Shown here piece by piece: positions 34,322 through 42,160 of a stretch of DNA of 64,000 nucleotides (its first letter is position 1; each line of letters starts with the position of its first letter). Source of the DNA: Paracoccus sp. MA (GTDB lineage Bacteria; Pseudomonadota; Alphaproteobacteria; Rhodobacterales; Rhodobacteraceae). The notes below the pieces were generated by a model. That model saw only the letters and a program-made list of their open reading frames with translations. It had not been told where the DNA came from and made no database searches. Made by a program: the position numbers and the translations under genes. Location: assembly GCF_020990385.1 (NCBI RefSeq), contig NZ_CP087597.1:333001-397000 (forward strand). Reading direction: 5' to 3'.

Positions 34322-35178
34322 TGTTCCTGATCGGCGGCAAAGATCCGATATGGCGAGGCGCGCTGTCCGCATCGACGCTCGGCCGACGCGGCGGCGGCGC
34401 GGTGCCGGCGCGCGTGACGGTCCCGGCTACCGATGGCCTCGGCTTTTCAGCGCACAGTTTCCTGCAGCAGGCGGTTGACGGCGGCGACTTCGGCAATCTC
34501 GGCGCCTATTGGACCGGCGACCTCCACATCAACTATGACGGGTTCAGCAGTCTGAAATCCCGGTGGGATGCGGACGGCGCTGACCGGACGGCCGATTACA
34601 GCGGCGCGCTGATCGTTACCGAGATCGGCGATCTGGAAACAGGACTGGCCGACCCCGCCAGCGCCCAAGGCATCGAGACCCTGCAGCACCTCTATTGGTA
34701 TGCCCTGACCGCGCAGGCCAAGGGCTGCGCGCTGATGGGGATCTATATCCCGCATAGCCCCGAGGGTGTGAACATCGACGCCGACGCGCTTGCCAAGGTG
34801 CAATATTGGCTCAACTGGCTGCGCGCCCGGCCCGAGATCACGATCCCGGTCTACGCCATTCCGGTGCCGGTCATGGTCCGCGCGATGATCGAACAGTTCG
34901 CACCGGCCAGCGTCTATGCGGACGGATTGCACCTGAAAACGCCTGTGTTTCCGGCCCCGAACCAGATGAACAATGCCATGGGCCAGATGGTCCGCATGTT
35001 CCTGATTGGAGAACGCCCCGAGGACGACGCCGGCTGGAACGCCGAGATGATCGGGCTGGTGAATACCGCCTGGGACATCCTGAGCGATTACGAAATGACC
35101 GGTCTCGGCGGCTCTACGGTCATTGGGCCGTATCCCGTTGCGACCAATCCCCTGCCGAGCCCGGAGCCTCCCCCATGA
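34321..35178 (+). CDS. SGNH hydrolase-like phage protein
   Basis: 285 residues, coupled to the preceding gene (TGATG). The FSAHSFLQQ segment (about residues 40-48) fits the block I nucleophile region of SGNH hydrolases, the ALIVTEIGDLE segment a block III-like turn, and VYADGLHLKTP (about 198-208) the D-x-x-H block. The Pro-rich tail (PLPSPEPPP) looks like a linker end. With the fibre gene this makes two esterase-like proteins, suggesting acetylated surface glycans on the host. Could be an inactive structural protein, because the block I context is weak. Confidence 0.5.
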   Translation: MFLIGGKDPIWRGALSASTLGRRGGGAVPARVTVPATDGLGFSAHSFLQQAVDGGDFGNLGAYWTGDLHINYDGFSSLKSRWDADGADRTADYSGALIVTEIGDLETGLADPASAQGIETLQHLYWYALTAQAKGCALMGIYIPHSPEGVNIDADALAKVQYWLNWLRARPEITIPVYAIPVPVMVRAMIEQFAPASVYADGLHLKTPVFPAPNQMNNAMGQMVRMFLIGERPEDDAGWNAEMIGLVNTAWDILSDYEMTGLGGSTVIGPYPVATNPLPSPEPPP

Positions 35179-35543
35179 ATGAGCCGAACTGGTTCGACCA
35201 GATCATCGTCAATGCCGCCCTGGTCGGGGCGTGGATCACCGGCGAAGCCGGCAGGGCCGCATTGGCGGGCGCGGCTGGTGGCTTGGTGCGCTGGCTCATG
35301 TCGGAGCGTCGTCGCATCCGGGATGGCATCGTATCGATCATCGTCGGCACGCTCATGGCTCGCTACGCCACGCCGATCACAATGGCCGTTCTTGAAAGCT
35401 GGTTCGGCGAGATGAAGGGCGATGTGCAGAACACGGCCGGTTTCGCCACGGGGATCATCGGCATGAGCCTCGCCAAGCTGATCATGGGGATGTTCGAGGC
35501 CCATGTCCGGCGCATCAACGGTGGGGGGCAGCCCGATGCCTGA
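35175..35543 (+). CDS. Holin-like membrane protein
   Basis: 122 residues, starting 4 nt inside the previous gene. It has up to three hydrophobic stretches (IIVNAALVGAWI, IVSIIVGTLMARYATPI, FATGIIGMSLAKLIMGMF) separated by a basic loop SERRRIRDG. Size, topology and place directly upstream of the endolysin fit a holin that lets the amidase reach the cell wall. Family not identified. Confidence 0.65.
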   Translation: MNEPNWFDQIIVNAALVGAWITGEAGRAALAGAAGGLVRWLMSERRRIRDGIVSIIVGTLMARYATPITMAVLESWFGEMKGDVQNTAGFATGIIGMSLAKLIMGMFEAHVRRINGGGQPDA

Positions 35544-35634
35544 TTGGCTGCGCTGCTGGCTACGCGAGGAACGCAAGACTTGGCTCTTTGGCGGCGCGTG
35601 CGTCGCCGCATGGCTCATCATCTGCTGGATATAG
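35536..35634 (+). CDS. 32-residue membrane peptide in the lysis cassette
   Basis: ATG at 35,536 overlaps the holin-like gene end by 8 nt; stop at 35,632-35,634, 8 bp before the endolysin start. The product has a basic N-terminal helix (WLRCWLREERKT) and one membrane segment (WLFGGACVAAWLIICWI). A single-pass peptide between holin and endolysin could be a holin regulator or a minimal spanin-like element. No lipobox. Small size makes this tentative. Confidence 0.45.
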   Translation: MPDWLRCWLREERKTWLFGGACVAAWLIICWI

Positions 35635-35642
35635 GAGGTCGA

Positions 35643-36377
35643 ATGTCAGCGCACATCAACCGTATCGTGATGCATCACAGCGCCGGCGCGCTGGAGCCCT
35701 CGGCCTTCGACTTGCAGCACTATCACCGCATGGTGACCGGTTCGGGCAAGGTGCTGGACGGCAAGTTCCCGATCAGCGCCAATGCCATCGGCCGGAAGCT
35801 GGCACCGGGCACCTATGCCGCGCACACCCGCAACCTGAACGGCGGCGCCATCGGCTTGGCGCTGGCGGCCATGGCCGACGCGCAATGGGGCGACCCGCGG
35901 GCTTGCCGGGCGTTCCCGACGCGCCTGCAGATGGATGCCTTCATCGTCGAAGCCGGCCGATTGTGCCTCGAATATGGCATCGAGGTCACACGCCAGACCG
36001 TGCTTTCACATGCCGAGGTTCAGATCACGTTGGGCGTGACCCAGGCCGGGAAATGGGACTTCGACTATGACCCCTACGGCATCCTGGACAGTCGCGACCC
36101 GGTGCTGATCGGGGACATGCTGCGCGAGAAGATCCGCGCCGCCATGGGCGCGGCGCCGGTGGTCGCGACGCCTGGCCCGGCTCCGACGCGCCCCGTCCTG
36201 CGCCGCGGCTCGACCGGCGCGGATGTGGGTGACCTGCAACGACTGCTCGGCATCACCCAAGACCGCATTTTCGGCCCGGCCACCCAGGCCGCGGTCATCG
36301 CGCACCAGAAAGCCCATCAGCTCCTCGCGGATGGGATTGCCGGCCCGGCGACTTGGGCCTCTCTCGAAAGGAACTGA
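35643..36377 (+). CDS. Endolysin: N-acetylmuramoyl-L-alanine amidase with PG-binding domain
   Basis: 244 residues; AGGAGG at 35,633-35,638 fixes the ATG at 35,643. Residues about 1-150 are an Amidase_2 domain: zinc ligand regions IVMHHSAG and VLSHAEVQ, with TRNLNGGAIGLALAAM between. Residues about 180-240 are a peptidoglycan-binding domain 1 (PVLRRGSTGADVGDLQRLLG, FGPATQAAVIAHQ). It cleaves the bond between MurNAc and L-alanine. No signal peptide, so release depends on the holin genes beside it. Confidence 0.9.
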   Translation: MSAHINRIVMHHSAGALEPSAFDLQHYHRMVTGSGKVLDGKFPISANAIGRKLAPGTYAAHTRNLNGGAIGLALAAMADAQWGDPRACRAFPTRLQMDAFIVEAGRLCLEYGIEVTRQTVLSHAEVQITLGVTQAGKWDFDYDPYGILDSRDPVLIGDMLREKIRAAMGAAPVVATPGPAPTRPVLRRGSTGADVGDLQRLLGITQDRIFGPATQAAVIAHQKAHQLLADGIAGPATWASLERN

Positions 36378-36378
36378 C

Positions 36379-36924
36379 ATGCTGCTTTTCTCCCTGCTGG
36401 CCATCGTGGCCATCACCGTCGCCGCGCTGATGTGGTGGGCGATCCGCGAGCCCGGCGGCCGTCCTCTCGCCTATGTGCTGATTGCGCTGATGCTGGTCCC
36501 GCTTCCGGCCGCCGCCGGCGCGCTCGATACCTTCATCGCCGCCGCATCGCCCGGCATCATCGACCTGATCGGGCTGGCGCTGACCGGGATCATCGGCTGG
36601 GCCGCCGCCGCCGCGCGCCGGAAATGGGGCATCGAGATCGAGGCCCGCTATCGCGAGGCGCTGCATTCCGCACTGCTGACCGGCGCGCAGCTGGCGATGA
36701 AACACGAGCTGACCGGCAAGGCCGCCATCGACCTGATCCTGCGCTACATCAAGCAGAGTGTGCCCGATGCCATCGGCAGCCTGAAGCCGAGCCCCGAGGT
36801 GCTGACCGATCTGGCCAAGGCAAAGCTGGAGCAGGTGGCGCAGGCGAAGGTGAAAGAAGCCACCGGCGCTGCCGTGGACGCGCTGACCGGCGCGCTGCGC
36901 AAGGCTGGCTTGCCCGCGACGTGA
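36379..36924 (+). CDS. Phage membrane protein, holin or i-spanin candidate
   Basis: 181 residues, AAAGGAA before the ATG. Three N-terminal hydrophobic stretches (LLFSLLAIVAITVAALMWW, YVLIALMLVPLPAAAGAL, IIDLIGLALTGIIGWAAAAA). A long charged C-terminal helix follows (WGIEIEARYREALHSALLTG, LAKAKLEQVAQAKVKEATGA). The plan of membrane anchor plus long helix recalls holin superfamily 6 (LLH) or an inner-membrane spanin. Last gene of the lysis cassette, followed by a strong terminator. Confidence 0.55.
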   Translation: MLLFSLLAIVAITVAALMWWAIREPGGRPLAYVLIALMLVPLPAAAGALDTFIAAASPGIIDLIGLALTGIIGWAAAAARRKWGIEIEARYREALHSALLTGAQLAMKHELTGKAAIDLILRYIKQSVPDAIGSLKPSPEVLTDLAKAKLEQVAQAKVKEATGAAVDALTGALRKAGLPAT

Positions 36925-36943
36925 TCACCACCACAGGACAGAG

Positions 36944-36970
36944 AAAAGCCCCGCACGAAGCGGGGCTTTT
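36944..36970. terminator. Strong bidirectional terminator
   Basis: AAAAGCCCCGC (36,944-36,954), loop ACGAA, GCGGGGCTTTT (36,960-36,970). A textbook hairpin with A-tract before and T-tract after. It ends the rightward late transcript; downstream genes need their own promoters. Confidence 0.85.
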
Positions 36971-37016
36971 GCTTTTGGGGCTATGCAAAATTCAGGCCGG
37001 CATTCATGCTGGCGCC

Positions 37017-37640
37017 ATGTGCAATCTATTCACAACGCGGCCATCTGCCGATGAGGTGCGCCAGATCTTCCCGGCGCGTGACCGCACCGGCAACGCGCCA
37101 TGGCATGAGGATGTGTATCCCGACCGGCTGGCGCCGATCATCCGGCACGGCGAGGACGGTCCAGAGATCGCACAGGCGCGGTGGGGCATGCCGACGCCGC
37201 CGAAGTATCTGCCTGCGTCGAAGCGCGACAGCGGCGTGACCAATATCCGTAACGTATCGTCGCCGCACTGGCGCCGGTGGCTCGGGCCGGAGCATCGATG
37301 CTTGGTGCCGGTGGTGCGCTTCAGCGAGCCGGGCAAGGACCACAAGCCAGTCTGGTTTGAGCCGGTCGATGGCGAGCCGATCTTCTTCGCCGGGATCGAG
37401 ACGCGGGGCTGGACCTCGATCCGCAAGGTCAAAGACGGCGAGACCACCGATGATCTGTTCGGGTTTCTCACCTGTCAGCCGAACGCCGAGGTCGGGCGGA
37501 TCCACCCCAAGGCCATGCCGGTGATCCTGACCACGCCCGGCGAGTGGGAAGCGTGGCTCACAGAGCCTTGGGAAACTGTCAGAATGCTTCAGCGGCCACT
37601 ACCAAGCAATGCGCTGAACGTTCTTTCCTCCGCCGTTTAA
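37017..37640 (+). CDS. SOS response-associated peptidase family protein (SRAP/YedK)
   Basis: 207 residues. MCNLF puts the catalytic cysteine at position 2, exposed after Met removal as in HMCES/YedK, which forms a covalent link to abasic sites in single-stranded DNA. Other family marks: VTNIRN, the RCLVPVVRFSEP block with its glutamate, and the HPKAMPVIL histidine near residue 165. The second position motif is usually MCGR, here MCNL. It lies just after the late terminator and next to DNA repair genes; such proteins are frequent phage cargo. Length is normal. Confidence 0.85.
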   Translation: MCNLFTTRPSADEVRQIFPARDRTGNAPWHEDVYPDRLAPIIRHGEDGPEIAQARWGMPTPPKYLPASKRDSGVTNIRNVSSPHWRRWLGPEHRCLVPVVRFSEPGKDHKPVWFEPVDGEPIFFAGIETRGWTSIRKVKDGETTDDLFGFLTCQPNAEVGRIHPKAMPVILTTPGEWEAWLTEPWETVRMLQRPLPSNALNVLSSAV

Positions 37641-37689
37641 TAGACGCCCATTTGTCGAATACCCTAAGGCAGTAGATCGAGAGAAAAAA

Positions 37690-39369
37690 TTGCGGCTGAA
37701 GTCAGTTACAGTTGAAAATTTTAAAGCGATAGATAAGGCTAAGATCGACTTGGCGGATGTTACTATTCTTGTGGGGCAGAATAGTTCGGGAAAATCGTCG
37801 TTCCTGCAGGCGTTGCATTGGGCGTGTAGGTGTGTTGCTGATCCGAAAGTCCAAAACAACCAGGCCCGAAGTGTAGCGGCGCACGCACTGGACTATTTCC
37901 CGACACCGGACGCCAAGGTGGTTGGTCACAATAAGGAGTTGAGAGAAGGTAGAGGTGATCTAGAAAATATATCGGTATTTGTTACTTTGGAGGTTGACGG
38001 AAGTCAGAATACCGTTGGTCGAATACCAATTAAAAGAGGTAGAAACGACGCTATTCAAATCGACCTTCGCGGCGAAAGTCGGCTGCCCGGAGATTTATAT
38101 ATACATCTAGCTGATAGAAAAAAACCATTTTCGGCTTACATCCCGGGATTGGCTGGCATACCGTCAAGGGAGGAGAAGAAAAGTAGACAGCCGGTCTTTC
38201 GTAGTGCGGCGAGCGGGGACGCAAATAGCGTTTTGAGAAATATACTGCTTCTCATAAAAATGGAAAACGAGAGTGGACTGGAATCTCTTTGTGAATGGGC
38301 ATCAAAAATTCTCGGTCCGACAAGGATAGAGGTTCGATTTGATGAGGGCGACAACTTCGATATAGAAGCTGTGATTAATACGGAAAATATGGGTGCAGAG
38401 TACTTTGCTCCATTAGAACTCGCTGGAACTGGAGCCCTTCAGGTCATACAGATTTTTGCTTATCTGATACTTTTCCGGCCAAGCGTTCTTCTTATCGACG
38501 AGCCGGACGCACATTTGCACCCTGATCGACAGGAAAAGTTAATTAGGGCTATCGAAGAAGCCGCAAGAGACTTCGATACTCAAGTTATCCTAACAACTCA
38601 CAGTCCCCATATAATCAGAACATCATCATCAGACGTGCGTTTGGCGTGGCTTCATAATGGCGGAGTTGCTCAGAACCAACACAAAATTCGCGAGCAGATG
38701 GGGTGGGGGCTTTTGGATAAATCAACTCTGTTGATTACGGAGGACGAGAATACACCATTACTGCAGGAGATTTTGGATCAATGGCCGCAGTGCAGCAGAA
38801 CAACAGCAATCTGGCCTGTATATGGCGTGGAAAACCTGCCTAGCGCGGAAGGGGCGAAGGCGTTGAAGTCAATTTTAGGCGTTTCCAAGTTGATAATACA
38901 TCGCGACGGCGACTTTATGACCAAGAAAGAAAAGGACAAGCTGGTTTCTAAATTCGACGATAGTGGATGTGATCTTTGGGTTACGGGACCGTCTGATATC
39001 GAAGGTTATCTATGTAGCAGGGAACATCTCATCGATAGCCTTGGAATTTCAGAGGAGGAAGCCGAGGATGTCTTGTCGAAGGCTTGGAATGATGCGAAGG
39101 ACAGGAAGAAGTTCCAAGAAAAGCGGGCTCAGATAAATAAAAGTGATAGATTCTACCCCGGCGGTTCGGGGACGCCTAGCCATGAGGAAGTGTCTCGTGA
39201 GCTGGACCGTGATTATTACGCGGGGACCGTTATGGGGAAAAAGTTACTCAAAGCTGTCGCGGCAATAGTGCACAAAGAGTATAAAATCGGTCTTCCCGCT
39301 TTAATGAAGCTTCCCATTAATGGAGAGATTGCCAAGGATCTGAAGGAATTACTGCAAAAGAAGTCTTGA
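37690..39369 (+). CDS. OLD-like ATPase with TOPRIM-like C-terminus, AT-rich cargo
   Basis: 559 residues from TTG 37,690, which places the family-typical MRLKSVTVENFKAI at the N-terminus. ABC-type ATPase motifs: Walker A GQNSSGKS (residues 29-36), signature-like LAGTGALQ, Walker B SVLLIDEPDAHLHP (about 267-280), H-loop TTHSPH (about 302). The C-terminal half has acidic LLITEDENT (about 348) and HRDGDF (about 404), as in TOPRIM nucleases of the OLD family. Base and codon use are clearly AT-richer than all neighbours, with many A/T third positions, so it was recently acquired. Probably an anti-phage defence gene carried by the prophage. Confidence 0.75.
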   Translation: MRLKSVTVENFKAIDKAKIDLADVTILVGQNSSGKSSFLQALHWACRCVADPKVQNNQARSVAAHALDYFPTPDAKVVGHNKELREGRGDLENISVFVTLEVDGSQNTVGRIPIKRGRNDAIQIDLRGESRLPGDLYIHLADRKKPFSAYIPGLAGIPSREEKKSRQPVFRSAASGDANSVLRNILLLIKMENESGLESLCEWASKILGPTRIEVRFDEGDNFDIEAVINTENMGAEYFAPLELAGTGALQVIQIFAYLILFRPSVLLIDEPDAHLHPDRQEKLIRAIEEAARDFDTQVILTTHSPHIIRTSSSDVRLAWLHNGGVAQNQHKIREQMGWGLLDKSTLLITEDENTPLLQEILDQWPQCSRTTAIWPVYGVENLPSAEGAKALKSILGVSKLIIHRDGDFMTKKEKDKLVSKFDDSGCDLWVTGPSDIEGYLCSREHLIDSLGISEEEAEDVLSKAWNDAKDRKKFQEKRAQINKSDRFYPGGSGTPSHEEVSRELDRDYYAGTVMGKKLLKAVAAIVHKEYKIGLPALMKLPINGEIAKDLKELLQKKS

Positions 39370-39385
39370 ATGGCTTTCCTTGTGC

Positions 39386-40588
39386 CTAACCTCGCTCAAA
39401 GAACCCCGGATGCGGCCGGTTGAGACCGAACCGGATCGTCCCCGGCCCGAACCGTTGGTTGATGAAATCCGCTGCAGCCGAAGCGCGCTCGCCTCGAGTC
39501 TGCTCGGCCGGTGCGACAGGCAGCAGCAGATCGCCAGTGCGTGAGGTCAGGAAGTCCACGTCGCCCAGATGCACGCCGATGGCAGCCAGCTTTCGCCGGC
39601 GGATCACCGGCCACGCCTGCCGCCAAAGCGCGCGGTTGATCCGCATGAATTCCAGCGTGTCCTGCGTCGGGGCGCAGCGGATGGACCGCGCCCACGCCGC
39701 ACCGCCCATCGGCGCGAGGTGCAGCGCGAAGCTGCTGGCCACCCGCCCGTCACGCCGCAACCGGGCGGCGGCCTTCTCGATCAGCCAGCGCGAGACGAGA
39801 TAGGCTTCGGCCGGGGCCCTGAACTCGGGCGCCAGAACCTTGCTGTTACCGAAGCCGCCGCGCTGCGTCTTGACCAGGGGAATGGGCTCGCCCTGCAGCG
39901 ATCGGACGAACCGCTCACCCTCGACGCTGCGCCATATCGCCCGGGCGTGGCGCGGGTCGAGGCGGCAGAGCGACATCATGTCCCGAACGCCGGCCGCCTC
40001 CAGTCGGGCGCGCATCGAGCGCGAGATGCCGGGCAGATCGTCCAGCGCCAGATGCGCGATCCGGTCGGGCATGTTGTCGGGGCCGAGATGCTGGCAGCCG
40101 TTCGGCTTCTCCAGCTTGCCCGCGATCTTGGCCAGCAGATGGTTCGGGCCAATCCCGGCCGAGAAGCGCAGGCATTCCCCGACCTCGGCCGCCACGGCCG
40201 CCTTTAGCCGTGCCACCAGCGCGCGGGCGCCGGCAAGCTCGGTCGCGTCCCCCGACAGCACGATCTGGAACTCGTCCACCGAACGGATCCGCTCCAGCTC
40301 TGCAAACCGGTCCAGCACGGCCGCCACGCGCAGATTGAACCGGACATAGAGCCGATGCCGCGAGGGCAGGAACACGATGCCGGGGCAGAGTGCGCGCGCA
40401 TCCGGCACGCTGGTCCCTGTTTTCACGCCGAAAGCCTTGGCCTCATAGCTGGCCGCGACGCAGCAGCCTTTCTCATTCTCCATGGCGGTGATCGCCACCG
40501 GCCGGCCGCGAATCGCAGGGTTCAGTTGCTGCTCGACCGAGGCGAAGAAGCTGTTCATGTCGATGTAGAGCGTGCGGAAAGGGCCCAT
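39386..40588 (-). CDS. Y-family translesion DNA polymerase
   Basis: 400 residues from the ATG at 40,588; a longer frame upstream is ignored because TLYIDMNSFFASVEQ is the conserved N-terminus. Catalytic acids: D10 in YIDMN and D105/E106 in SVDEF. Then the PNHLLAKIAGKLEKP and LPGISRSMRARLEAAG helix-hairpin-helix region, and a little-finger domain. Length suits UmuC or DinB types; no UmuD-like gene is nearby. It is transcribed leftward from a region holding a perfect LexA box (40,626-40,640), so it should be induced by DNA damage. Convergent with the ATPase gene, 16 bp apart. Confidence 0.85.
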   Translation of the reverse strand: MGPFRTLYIDMNSFFASVEQQLNPAIRGRPVAITAMENEKGCCVAASYEAKAFGVKTGTSVPDARALCPGIVFLPSRHRLYVRFNLRVAAVLDRFAELERIRSVDEFQIVLSGDATELAGARALVARLKAAVAAEVGECLRFSAGIGPNHLLAKIAGKLEKPNGCQHLGPDNMPDRIAHLALDDLPGISRSMRARLEAAGVRDMMSLCRLDPRHARAIWRSVEGERFVRSLQGEPIPLVKTQRGGFGNSKVLAPEFRAPAEAYLVSRWLIEKAAARLRRDGRVASSFALHLAPMGGAAWARSIRCAPTQDTLEFMRINRALWRQAWPVIRRRKLAAIGVHLGDVDFLTSRTGDLLLPVAPAEQTRGERASAAADFINQRFGPGTIRFGLNRPHPGFFERG

Positions 40589-40625
40589 TTCTAACGATTT
40601 CTGATTGTGGTGTTCCGTGCCGTTT

Positions 40626-40640
40626 GTTCTATAATTGTTC
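40626..40640. promoter_or_regulatory. LexA (SOS) box GTTC-N7-GTTC
   Basis: GTTC at 40,626-40,629 and GTTC at 40,637-40,640 with 7 bp (TATAATT) between. This is exactly the alphaproteobacterial LexA operator. It lies in the 72-bp gap between the leftward polymerase and a rightward small gene, and the spacer itself looks like a -10 box, so LexA bound here would block transcription of one or both. Confidence 0.85.
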
Positions 40641-40660
40641 TCATACGGCAAGAGGACGAA

Positions 40661-41014
40661 ATGGACAGGAAGCAGCAGCTCGGAAACGTCGCCTTCGGCG
40701 GGGCGTGGTCGGAACAGATCGCCGATGATGAGGCGCTTGAGGCGGCCATGCGGCGCCTTGATGGCGCTGTCATCGACACGTTGGCCGAGGACCTGCGCGG
40801 CGATCCCGAACTGGAAGCTGCACTGGCTCTTGCTGCCGGCGCGCACCCAAAGGGCGCGATGCTGGCCTCTGCATGGGGCAGGGCTCTTGGCCAGCCGAAT
40901 GGCGGCCTGCGCTATGCCGAACTGAAACGGATCGCAACCGCGCTGCGGATGGGCATCGGTGCCCGCCTCCAGGCGCACAATGAGGGAGAGAGACGATGCA
41001 ATTACGACCGCTGA
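40661..41014 (+). CDS. SOS-regulated small protein of unknown function (117 aa)
   Basis: 117 residues from ATG 40,661, which lies 20 bp after the LexA box with an AAGAGG ribosome binding site at 40,650-40,655; in-frame upstream sequence would overlap the operator. Helical: DDEALEAAMRRLDGAVIDTL, ALALAAGAHPKGAMLASAWG, GLRYAELKRIATALRMG. No known domain recognised. Divergence from the polymerase across one operator suggests a linked role in damage tolerance or prophage induction. Overlaps the next start by 19 nt. Confidence 0.65.
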   Translation: MDRKQQLGNVAFGGAWSEQIADDEALEAAMRRLDGAVIDTLAEDLRGDPELEAALALAAGAHPKGAMLASAWGRALGQPNGGLRYAELKRIATALRMGIGARLQAHNEGERRCNYDR

Positions 41015-41253
41015 ACTGCAGGCTTATGGCCTATGACGCGACGCCGGAAGATCTCATTGCCGAAGAACTCAGTGTCGCCATCCCCGGCAGCGAAGTGAAG
41101 GGCATGCGTCATCTCGGCTTGGATCGCTGGATGGTCGATGTGCGCAAGACTCGTCACGAGAAGCCCATCACCGTCTGGGTGCAGACGAGCGTCGTCGATG
41201 ACACGTTCCTGCAAATCCAGATCGTGGATCAGCCGTCGCTGGCAGGGCTGTGA
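40996..41253 (+). CDS. Small phage protein of unknown function (85 aa)
   Basis: 85 residues; ATG lies inside the end of the preceding gene, 12 nt after GGGAGAG. Mixed alpha/beta: ATPEDLIAEELSVAIPGSEV, LDRWMVDVRKTRHEKPITVW, VVDDTFLQIQIVD. An ATG at 41,026 (MAYDATPED) is an alternative start. It is probably SOS-controlled with its neighbour and ends 17 bp before a terminator. Confidence 0.55.
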   Translation: MQLRPLNCRLMAYDATPEDLIAEELSVAIPGSEVKGMRHLGLDRWMVDVRKTRHEKPITVWVQTSVVDDTFLQIQIVDQPSLAGL

Positions 41254-41270
41254 CCCGCCTCTTTCAAAAG

Positions 41271-41297
41271 AAAGCCCCGGTGTTACGCCGGGGCTTT
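41271..41297. terminator. Bidirectional terminator
   Basis: AAAGCCCCGG (41,271-41,280), 7-nt loop, CCGGGGCTTT (41,288-41,297). It ends the rightward SOS genes and can also end the leftward small-gene operon that comes toward it. The following 134 bp up to 41,431 hold another hairpin (CTCGCCG 41,375-41,381 with CGGCGAG 41,399-41,405) and no gene I can support. Confidence 0.8.
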
Positions 41298-41431
41298 AGC
41301 ATTTCAGGCACCGCGCCCCCAGGAGTCGAAATGGGGCCGTGCCATGACGGGGTTGTGGTTGCCATAACCGGGCACTCGCCGTCTGATCCCAGATGCTTCG
41401 GCGAGACAGTAACCGCCGGGCGCATCCCGCC

Positions 41432-41662
41432 CTATTCCACCTCGGCCCCGCATTTATCGCAGGTCAGGGGGTTATTCTCGCAAGCGCCGCAGGGCGGGCT
41501 GACGTGGCAGCTGCACCCCTCGACCTCGGGCCAGCCCATCGTTCCGCCGCATCCGTCCCGGTTGCAGATCGCGCCTTCTTCCTCGCCGGGGGCGCCCGCC
41601 TCGATCTCGGCCAGGTGCCGGTTCAGCGCGTCGAGGTTGCCGTCTGTCGGGCCGATCCTCAT
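41432..41662 (-). CDS. Cysteine-rich zinc-binding-like phage protein (76 aa)
   Basis: 76 residues. The second half is dense in cysteines: ICNRDGCGG, EGCSCHVSPPCGACENN and TCDKCG, giving at least two possible zinc clusters. Starts 4 nt inside the previous gene of the leftward operon, so it is coupled to it. Last gene of that operon. Probably a small DNA- or protein-binding zinc-ribbon factor; no family assigned. Confidence 0.65.
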   Translation of the reverse strand: MRIGPTDGNLDALNRHLAEIEAGAPGEEEGAICNRDGCGGTMGWPEVEGCSCHVSPPCGACENNPLTCDKCGAEVE

Positions 41663-41949
41663 GCCGCACCGCCTTCACGGGCCGACACGGCCGCCGCCGG
41701 ATCTTGCCGCAGATAGTCGAGGCCGGGGTGCATCGGATCGACAAGCGCCGTCAGGAACGCGCGCAGCATGGCGTGCGTCGCGCCACCCTCGCAACCCGGG
41801 TGCCGCGCGAACGCAGCCGCCCCAAAGGAAGCGGCCAGTGCGATCAGGTCAGCAGCGATCTTCTCGGCCTCTGACAGCTGCGCACCGTCCATGAACCTGT
41901 CGTGCAGCCCCAGCAACTCGGCCGGCGTCATCTTCGCCACGTCGATCAT
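41659..41949 (-). CDS. Phage protein of unknown function (96 aa)
   Basis: 96 residues, coupled by 4-nt overlaps on both sides. Helical, starting MTPAELLGLHDRF after a short lead, then LSEAEKIAADLIALAASFGA, and a C-terminal part with HPGCEGGATHAMLRAF. No domain recognised. The overlap chain shows it is expressed with the HNH and ASCH-like genes. Confidence 0.6.
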   Translation of the reverse strand: MIDVAKMTPAELLGLHDRFMDGAQLSEAEKIAADLIALAASFGAAAFARHPGCEGGATHAMLRAFLTALVDPMHPGLDYLRQDPAAAVSAREGGAA

Positions 41950-42149
41950 GCCGCACCGCCTTCCTGGTTTTCGTCCGCGTATTCACCGGCCGTCAGGCCC
42001 TGTTCGGCCTGCAACCGCTTCTGCCGGGGCGAGCGGTCTAGCCAGGCGTGATCGCCTTCGGCCTTTGCTTCCCGGTCCCAATGCGCTTCGACCGACTCGG
42101 TGCTTTGCGACCCGTATCCGTCGCCCCAGCCGCGCCCATAGTTCGCCAT
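41946..42149 (-). CDS. Small hydrophilic phage protein (67 aa)
   Basis: 67 residues starting MANYGRGWGDGYGSQ. An in-frame ATG lies 15 bp upstream (42,164), but the AAAGGAAAG between the two is the ribosome binding site for the downstream ATG. The N-terminus is Gly/Tyr-rich, the rest charged (HWDREAKAEGDHAWLD, RQKRLQAEQGL). No known family. It lies 11 bp after the HNH gene stop. Confidence 0.55.
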   Translation of the reverse strand: MANYGRGWGDGYGSQSTESVEAHWDREAKAEGDHAWLDRSPRQKRLQAEQGLTAGEYADENQEGGAA

Positions 42150-42160
42150 CGTCTTTCCTT

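Noticed and set aside
38733..39369. Gabija-like system (GajA with GajB)
   Set aside because: The ATPase/TOPRIM protein could be GajA-like, but the next gene is a convergent polymerase and no UvrD-like helicase is present.
41250..41894. 214-residue plus-strand frame
   Set aside because: It starts inside the SOS-gene terminator region and runs antisense to two coupled leftward genes with better protein character and Cys motifs.
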